From a virus, in IMG/VR virus record IMGVR_UViG_3300046804_004738, positions 1-64,000 of that record: a DNA stretch of 64,000 nucleotides. The stretch is one strand, 5' to 3'. A program made the translations under genes and the position numbers. The first letter of the stretch is position 1. Every line of letters begins with the position of its first letter. Of this stretch, positions 59,959-64,000 are shown in pieces. Under the pieces are notes generated by a model. The model was given only the letters and a program-made list of their open reading frames with translations, had not been told where the DNA came from and did not search any database.

Positions 59959-60164
59959 CCTTTTCTTTTTGACAAGTTTCTTGAGGGAAACTTTTTGCAC
60001 CAGATACATTTTGTACTAGAAACACCGTAAAAATAGAGGCCTGTGTTCGGAAATTGCACTTTACATGCACTACAGATAAATGTAGTCATTTCTGGCTCAG
60101 AATTATCAACTTTCGTTGGTTTCTTCGTTGTTTTTTTGGATGTGGATTTTTTTGGTAAGGGCAT
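59955..60164 (-). CDS. small zinc-finger-like protein
   Basis: 69 residues from ATG 60164 (basic linker KKSTSKKTTKKPTK) or 44 from ATG 60089; FICSACK and CIWCKK give a C2-C2 zinc-ribbon pattern. The longer start overlaps the 57-aa gene below it by 59 bp, so the shorter form may be right. Function unknown. Confidence 0.5.
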   Translation of the reverse strand: MPLPKKSTSKKTTKKPTKVDNSEPEMTTFICSACKVQFPNTGLYFYGVSSTKCIWCKKFPSRNLSKRKG

Positions 60165-60279
60165 GTAGTCTATCCGCGCAATCACGTATATCCTCGCTAA
60201 GTTTGCCTACACCAATATTGGATTCGACAAACCTAGCGATATCATGTAGTTGCATTACTGGGTCATTAATTGTATCCAA
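60106..60279 (-). CDS. small conserved helical protein (57 aa)
   Basis: TTG at 60279 with GAGG nine bases upstream; an ATG at 60255 is the alternative. MQLHDIARFVESNIGVGKLS and DIRDCADRLHALTKK make one helix bundle. Overlaps neighbours on both sides. Function unknown. Confidence 0.45.
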   Translation of the reverse strand: MDTINDPVMQLHDIARFVESNIGVGKLSEDIRDCADRLHALTKKIHIQKNNEETNES

Positions 60280-60430
60280 CGGTGTAATCCTCAGGTTCTA
60301 GCATATCCGCTTCAAGCACTGCATCTTGATAATTGGATGCATTTAGCACAATTACTTGCCCTTCTGCAAAACAAGCCATGTAATTTCCAGATACAGGATC
60401 AGTTTCAACACTTACTAAAAAATTACCCAT
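60266..60430 (-). CDS. small protein (54 aa)
   Basis: ATG 60430 with AAGGAG. FLVSVETDPVSGNYMACFAEG is a beta pattern; overlaps the next gene's end. Function unknown. Confidence 0.5.
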   Translation of the reverse strand: MGNFLVSVETDPVSGNYMACFAEGQVIVLNASNYQDAVLEADMLEPEDYTVGYN

Positions 60431-60615
60431 TACAGTTTCTCCTTGATAAAATTAATAACATCATTTGCTTGTTTTAAATCACTTTTATCCAAAGCTTCAT
60501 CAATCATGTCCAACTGCATTGTATGCAATTCATTTACCATTGCATCAATAATTTGTCGTTTGCGATTCGCACTATTAAAAGTCACACGGTAATTAAAATT
60601 TTTGTAACTGTTCAC
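60430..60615 (-). CDS. small helical protein
   Basis: 61 residues (NANRKRQ-like basic start, then MQLDMIDEALDKSDLKQAND). One-base overlap with the neighbour downstream. Function unknown. Confidence 0.5.
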   Translation of the reverse strand: MNSYKNFNYRVTFNSANRKRQIIDAMVNELHTMQLDMIDEALDKSDLKQANDVINFIKEKL

Positions 60616-60758
60616 TCTTTATCCTTTTTTTCCTGAGTTTTTTCAGGCATCATTCCCTTTGTGTACTCAGCGGTACTTTGTATGTCTTTTCCTAATCCAC
60701 CAATTGTATTACAGGCAGTTAATGCAAACATTACGATTAATGTCATTACAATTTTCAT
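60612..60758 (-). CDS. entericidin-like small lipoprotein
   Basis: 48 residues from ATG 60758 (AGGAG upstream). Signal sequence with lipobox LTAC (C16), followed by NTIGGLGKDIQSTAEY, the entericidin signature (ACNTIxGxGKDI). Entericidins are small membrane lipoproteins linked to envelope stress and bacteriolysis. A phage copy could act in lysis timing or exclusion. Confidence 0.7.
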   Translation of the reverse strand: MKIVMTLIVMFALTACNTIGGLGKDIQSTAEYTKGMMPEKTQEKKDKE

Positions 60759-60759
60759 A

Positions 60760-61011
60760 TTAATCCCACTCCTTATGATCACCAAATTTTTCATTGTCAT
60801 CAAACCCTGCCATATATTCTGCAATTTCTTCCTCAGTCAAATCGGTGATCCTAGCACCATGACCAGTGCCCTCGGGGTACCAGTGTGGTTGACGACCTCT
60901 GCGATAATAACTATCAGCACTACCGCGATCAAACAAACCACCATGTCGGTTACGATCAAACTGTGGTTCGTCTTTAAGAATTTTTACAACTTTCTCTTTA
61001 GTAACTTCCAT
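60760..61011 (-). CDS. conserved phage protein
   Basis: 83 residues. RHGGLFDRGSADSYYRRGR, PHWYPEGTGHGARITDLTEE and EYMAGFDDNEKFGD form a motif set I recall in phages of aquatic bacteria. SD GGAG. Function unknown. Confidence 0.6.
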   Translation of the reverse strand: MEVTKEKVVKILKDEPQFDRNRHGGLFDRGSADSYYRRGRQPHWYPEGTGHGARITDLTEEEIAEYMAGFDDNEKFGDHKEWD

Positions 61012-61012
61012 A

Positions 61013-61207
61013 TTAATCTCCTAAATAAACACTAGTACGGCGCTCAGATGCCCAACGCTTGTGTAACACTTTGGTCAACCAAGTTGTAAAATCTTTAGCA
61101 GCACCAAAATCTTGTACACATACCTTGTGACGCTGGCGAATTTCTTTTTCCTGCGTAGAATCAAAACCTAGTAACTTGAACAAACCTTGTTGTTTATTTG
61201 TTAACAT
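61013..61207 (-). CDS. small hypothetical early protein
   Basis: 64 residues from ATG 61207 with CGGAG upstream; charged and helical (IRQRHKVCVQDFGAAKDFTT). Driven by promoter cassette copy 5. Confidence 0.55.
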   Translation of the reverse strand: MLTNKQQGLFKLLGFDSTQEKEIRQRHKVCVQDFGAAKDFTTWLTKVLHKRWASERRTSVYLGD

Positions 61208-61239
61208 GTTTATCTCCGTGTCAATCAATCAATACCGTT

Positions 61240-61268
61240 ATCATATGCCCAAACGGATTTATTGTCAA
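61240..61268 (-). promoter_or_regulatory. repeated early-promoter cassette, copy 5 (minus)
   Basis: TTGACA (61268-61263), spacer ATAAATCCGTTTGGGCA, TATGAT, leader AACGGTATTGATTGATTGAC, GGAG. Confidence 0.85.
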
Positions 61269-61274
61269 CCGTTA

Positions 61275-61481
61275 TCATTTTGACAACACCTTAGCAAGAT
61301 AGTTGTGGATTTCATCCATTTCTTCCTGCTCAACATAAAAGTCGGTTAGTGGATCCCAATACTGACCTTGTTTTGGATCATAATACAGTACACGACCGTC
61401 TGAGTAGAAGAAAGGCCCCTCAAGTCCTTTACGGGGTTGAAATTTGTTGTCACGCTCACCAAGAACTTTATAGCCCATCAT
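61275..61481 (-). CDS. small conserved phage protein
   Basis: 68 residues. RKGLEGPFFYSDGRVLYYDP and WDPLTDFYVEQEE is a motif set seen in small phage proteins. Overlaps the upstream neighbour by 4 bp. Function unknown. Confidence 0.55.
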   Translation of the reverse strand: MMGYKVLGERDNKFQPRKGLEGPFFYSDGRVLYYDPKQGQYWDPLTDFYVEQEEMDEIHNYLAKVLSK

Positions 61482-61678
61482 TCAACTCCAAAATGTTTTA
61501 GTACATAAGTACCAGGTGTTTGATATTGGTGTGCATTTATTGATGCGATATCCGCACATTCTTTTACTATTAGTTTGGCGAACCTTAGTATAGCCTCTCT
61601 ATTATACTCATCCATCTCATCCCAACAGCCTTGGGCTGTGAGTCCTGCTTCATACATAAGGTCGTCAAATATTGTCAT
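61478..61678 (-). CDS. small hypothetical protein
   Basis: 66 residues; helical and acidic (LMYEAGLTAQGCWDEMDEYN), with ECADIASINAHQYQTPG. Overlaps the upstream neighbour by 4 bp. Function unknown. Confidence 0.5.
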   Translation of the reverse strand: MTIFDDLMYEAGLTAQGCWDEMDEYNREAILRFAKLIVKECADIASINAHQYQTPGTYVLKHFGVE

Positions 61679-61902
61679 AGTTTTTGTTTTATATTTGCAA
61701 TTACTTCCTCTGCTAAATCGGTAGTATCAACACTATCAGCAAAGGCTAATTGCATCATTTCAATAAGGCTGCGGCAATCACGCTGGTCTTTAGCTGGAAG
61801 TGTTGAGATAAAACTTTCTACACCTTCCATTGTTTCAATAGCCCACATAATATCACATAGTGCCATTTGTTTTTCAGTCAAGCCTTCTAATTGAATAATC
61901 AA
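61675..61902 (-). CDS. small hypothetical protein with TTG start
   Basis: 75 residues from TTG 61902, placed one base after the previous stop with a purine-rich GGGGGAT upstream; the longer frame to 61953 overlaps the neighbour by 50 bp. IIQLEGLTEKQMALCDIMWA looks like a conserved phage helix. Function unknown. Confidence 0.55.
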   Translation of the reverse strand: MIIQLEGLTEKQMALCDIMWAIETMEGVESFISTLPAKDQRDCRSLIEMMQLAFADSVDTTDLAEEVIANIKQKL

Positions 61903-61903
61903 C

Positions 61904-62095
61904 TTAAATCCCCCAATAGCAGTTACATAAAAAATCTGCTGTTTCGTTATCATACAAATAACTTAAAGATTTCCATACAGAATCTTCAACATTATTGTAC
62001 TCGCGGAAACCTGTGTAAAGGTTTTTAAAAAACATCTCATCACCACGGGCTTCGGTATATCGCTCGGCTCGTTTTAAGAATTCTAGTGTGTACAT
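61904..62095 (-). CDS. small hypothetical protein
   Basis: 63 residues; SD GAGGAA. EFLKRAERYTEARGDEMFF then acidic helix. Function unknown. Confidence 0.5.
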   Translation of the reverse strand: MYTLEFLKRAERYTEARGDEMFFKNLYTGFREYNNVEDSVWKSLSYLYDNETADFLCNCYWGI

Positions 62096-62106
62096 TTTTA
62101 TTCCTC

Positions 62107-62247
62107 TTATACCATCTGTAAGGGGTTACGGCGACGCAAGTGTGCAAGTGCCTGCTCTTTACTATCAAACCTTCCTGAGATCGGTGTTTGATGACGACCA
62201 CGCACAATGTACCATCCGTTCAGTAATTTATTGAATACGACTTTCAT
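62107..62247 (-). CDS. small basic protein (46 aa)
   Basis: ATG 62247, GGAG upstream. NGWYIVRGRHQTPISGRFDS, KEQALAHLRRRNP: a DUF2188-like beta-alpha pattern. Function unknown. Confidence 0.5.
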   Translation of the reverse strand: MKVVFNKLLNGWYIVRGRHQTPISGRFDSKEQALAHLRRRNPLQMV

Positions 62248-62249
62248 AA

Positions 62250-62522
62250 TTACATGCTCCAATAAGATTCGCTCGACGGGCTGCAAAAGTAAGGAGTGTC
62301 ATAACGCTCCTGAAACTCTTTACCGCCCATAAGATTTTTGCGGGTGACATAAGTTTCAAAAACTTCAACAATAAAACCCAACTTACGCTTGCCTTCAGCA
62401 ACCGCTTGAATGTAATCTTTAGTGCTAGGAGCAAAATCTTGTTTTGCATACAAGCGGCGACCTTCTTTGGTACGCTTGTCAGACTTGTAAATCTCAAGGG
62501 TATATTCAGTAAGCTTAGACAT
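62250..62522 (-). CDS. conserved early phage protein
   Basis: 90 residues from ATG 62522 with AAGGAG upstream; the longer frame to 62681 is promoter and another gene. KLTEYTLEIYKSDKRTKEGR and GFIVEVFETYVTRKNLMGGK suggest a small mixed fold. Function unknown. Confidence 0.6.
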   Translation of the reverse strand: MSKLTEYTLEIYKSDKRTKEGRRLYAKQDFAPSTKDYIQAVAEGKRKLGFIVEVFETYVTRKNLMGGKEFQERYDTPYFCSPSSESYWSM

Positions 62523-62552
62523 TTGAATCTCCTTATCAGTGACTATAACGAT

Positions 62553-62581
62553 AGTATATCGCCAAACGGATTTATTGTCAA
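62553..62581 (-). promoter_or_regulatory. repeated early-promoter cassette, copy 6 (minus)
   Basis: TTGACA (62581-62576), spacer ATAAATCCGTTTGGCGA, TATACT, leader ATCGTTATAGTCACTGAT then AAGGAG. The -35 overlaps the stop of the gene at 62578. Confidence 0.9.
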
Positions 62582-62733
62582 ATTTCGGGCAAAGATTTTT
62601 TGTGTTTTTGTTGTCTTTTGTACAACATTTTGCTTTTGACAACTTTTGGTTTGAATGGGAGGTCGTTATCAAAAAGAACACGGTGTGCCCTAGTTTTGAC
62701 GGGTGTTACAAAACTGATAATTTCTCTTTTCAT
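62578..62733 (-). CDS. short basic protein (51 aa)
   Basis: ATG at 62733 without an SD, about 35 bases after a sigma70 promoter (62769-62797). Very basic C-terminus (KSKMLYKRQQKHKKSLPEI), so probably nucleic-acid binding. The only candidate gene in an otherwise empty 250-bp stretch. Confidence 0.45.
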   Translation of the reverse strand: MKREIISFVTPVKTRAHRVLFDNDLPFKPKVVKSKMLYKRQQKHKKSLPEI

Positions 62734-62768
62734 GATAGTAAATTAGTAACAATATTTATTATACCATT

Positions 62769-62797
62769 ATTGTACTAGAATATGGAATTATTGTCAA
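62769..62797 (-). promoter_or_regulatory. sigma70-type promoter (minus)
   Basis: TTGACA (62797-62792), 17-bp spacer, TACAAT (62774-62769); a TATAAT lies 14 bases further. The -35 overlaps the end of the gene at 62775. Confidence 0.7.
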
Positions 62798-63143
62798 ATC
62801 TTACAATTTTGACAAGGGTATTATTTTTGTAGTAAAGCTTGCCTTTAAAATCAAAGTGTGCCTCACGTTCTATACCTTCCTCTGTTATAGTTTCCCTAAC
62901 GTAATTAGGATAACCCCAAACGTTTGCTCTTTTGCATTCTTGTTCGGTCATCCCTAATTGTGGTTCAACTGCAACATAAGGAGAATTTTTTTTAATTTCT
63001 TCTATTTGTTTTTTTAATACATAACTTTCATATTGGTCATGTAAAATTAAACCAATTAAAATCAAGGGAAAGATCCACATCCAATGCCAAAAAAATCCTA
63101 GAAAAAATCCTATAATTCCCGTAATTACTAAAAAACCTGCCAT
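62775..63143 (-). CDS. small membrane protein
   Basis: 122 residues with two membrane helices (FLVITGIIGFFLGFFWHWMW, IFPLILIGLILHD), then an acidic soluble domain that includes QECKRANVWGYP. One-base overlap with the neighbour. Function unknown. Confidence 0.55.
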   Translation of the reverse strand: MAGFLVITGIIGFFLGFFWHWMWIFPLILIGLILHDQYESYVLKKQIEEIKKNSPYVAVEPQLGMTEQECKRANVWGYPNYVRETITEEGIEREAHFDFKGKLYYKNNTLVKIVRFDNNSIF

Positions 63144-63442
63144 TATAGTTCAAACTCAAATTCTTTTACACTTTTGATAATAAAACTACGCCACGCTTTG
63201 ATATCAGTATCATATACTGCTATGTAATCTTTTTCTTTATTTTTTTCTCTTTTATCCTGAGTACTCTCCAATAAAGGTATAACTTCAGGATTTAATGTAC
63301 AATTCATTACACGTTCAGTACCGTCTTTTTTAGTAAAAGTTATTTTAACATTACGTTCCTGCAATAAAACTTTTATCCAATGATTAAATCTTTCCCAATC
63401 ATTGTCATTCCAGTCTTTCGTAAGGTTTTTACTAGTTGTCAC
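63143..63442 (-). CDS. DUF2693-like SH3-fold protein
   Basis: 99 residues from GTG 63442 (GTGA overlap with the upstream stop). The pattern VKITFTKKDGTERVMNCTLN and YDTDIKAWRSFIIKSV is that of DUF2693-like, SH3-barrel proteins in phages (FTKKDG-x-R-x-M-x-CT and W-R-S-F near the end). Its molecular role is not established. Confidence 0.65.
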   Translation of the reverse strand: MTTSKNLTKDWNDNDWERFNHWIKVLLQERNVKITFTKKDGTERVMNCTLNPEVIPLLESTQDKREKNKEKDYIAVYDTDIKAWRSFIIKSVKEFEFEL

Positions 63443-63750
63443 TGTTCGACTCCTAAAATTTCTGTCGCTTCATTAACCTTTACCATGTCATCAAAAAATC
63501 TATAGCCATCTTCAATTAATCTTCTTGTATAAAATTTATTAAAGAAAAAAGCCATCATAATTTGAACAGGTAACCATGTGAGTGTAATTACTCCAAACAA
63601 CCATATTAAAAAATGCATCAGTGCTAATGAGTAATGTCCACGAAATACAGGAACCCAAAAGCCGAAAAACAAATAGGTCCAACTGAACCCATAAAAACCT
63701 CTTTTAATTATACCCGTTGTAGGGTGTCTCATTCTTATTGATTTTGCCAT
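63439..63750 (-). CDS. small membrane protein
   Basis: 103 residues; two hydrophobic segments (FSWTYLFFGFWVPVF, LIWLFGVITLTWLPVQIMMA) flanking polar parts. One-base overlap with its upstream neighbour. Function unknown. Confidence 0.55.
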   Translation of the reverse strand: MAKSIRMRHPTTGIIKRGFYGFSWTYLFFGFWVPVFRGHYSLALMHFLIWLFGVITLTWLPVQIMMAFFFNKFYTRRLIEDGYRFFDDMVKVNEATEILGVEQ

Positions 63751-63989
63751 TATTCTTTCATAGGAGTAAAAAATGCGTCCTTGATTTTTTCAGGTGTCCA
63801 TGACTTTAAATAGTCATTGTCATCGTAACACAGTTTTATTGCATCTTCCTCTGAAACAACACGGTGACTAGAAATTGTCTCGCCTAAATGTAACTGACTA
63901 AACTCTTTTGCTTCTTCCATAGTAACTGTATCAAGTGCCCATTCTGACTTTCCAACTGGTACTTGCACACAATATCTATGCCTAAACAT
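63750..63989 (-). CDS. small hypothetical protein
   Basis: 79 residues, acidic helices (LDTVTMEEAKEFSQLHLGET). Its promoter lies beyond the right edge. Function unknown. Confidence 0.5.
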   Translation of the reverse strand: MFRHRYCVQVPVGKSEWALDTVTMEEAKEFSQLHLGETISSHRVVSEEDAIKLCYDDNDYLKSWTPEKIKDAFFTPMKE

Positions 63990-64000
63990 TTGAACAGTTT

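Noticed and set aside
1-64000. tRNA genes, CRISPR arrays, transposases, integrase and attachment sites
   Set aside because: I looked for cloverleaf-like segments, regular spaced repeats and mobile-element proteins and recognised none; a tRNAscan or CRISPR search could still find something.

Overview
This is a 64 kb AT-rich, almost fully coding segment of a large tailed-phage genome, most likely a T4-superfamily myovirus of an aquatic Gram-negative bacterium. The phage assignment rests on a very long tail fibre with a tail-collar domain, a second fibre, LamG and transglycosylase virion proteins, phage replication and nucleotide genes (5'-3' exonuclease, ATP-dependent DNA ligase, dCMP deaminase, MazG, HAD nucleotidase), dozens of short genes with 1-4 bp overlaps, and repeated T4-late-promoter-like boxes (ATAAATAC). 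The host guess (proteobacterium, perhaps a freshwater betaproteobacterium) comes from lipobox proteins, an entericidin-like lipoprotein, a DUF4337-like protein and the style of the fibre repeats. It is inference only. No tRNA, rRNA, CRISPR array or insertion sequence was recognised. No stretch above 300 bases lacks a gene.

Layout. 1-26.6 kb (+): the end of a Rieske oxygenase, MazG, QueE, a glycosyltransferase, UV endonuclease UvdE, a DGQH-motif protein, exonuclease, two tandem B12-type radical-SAM enzymes, many small conserved phage proteins, DNA ligase, a coiled-coil membrane protein and two lipoproteins, then a proteostasis/translation block: ClpX, ribosomal protein bS21, Hsp20 and ClpS. 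26.6-27.6 kb (-): a degenerate metallophosphoesterase and an EF-hand-like membrane protein. 27.7-38.6 kb (+): a large protein with a capsid-targeting-like leader, ClpP, small promoter-proximal genes, an intact metallophosphoesterase, a wHTH protein, a cupin-like protein, a methyltransferase/radical-SAM pair and dCMP deaminase. 38.6-39.7 kb (-): a small operon of exported or membrane proteins. 39.8-58.3 kb (+): membrane proteins, nucleotidase, virion-internal proteins including a transglycosylase, AbrB-like proteins, translation factor IF-1, superoxide dismutase, a second glycosyltransferase, an A-type Fe-S carrier, two giant fibres and a LamG protein. 58.3-64 kb (-): a run of small early-type genes.

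How it works together. Three promoter classes are visible: (i) strong sigma70-type promoters, six of which form a near-identical ~60 bp promoter-leader cassette on both strands; (ii) T4-late-like boxes, several lying only 2-6 bases before an ATG that has no Shine-Dalgarno sequence; (iii) hairpin-controlled leaders, including a possible ROSE-type thermometer before hsp20 and an SD-masking stem before the second fibre gene. The most notable biology is that the phage carries two 30S-initiation components (bS21 and IF-1) together with apparently leaderless messages, and a ClpX/ClpP/ClpS/Hsp20 set. Together these suggest reprogramming of host translation initiation and proteolysis during infection.
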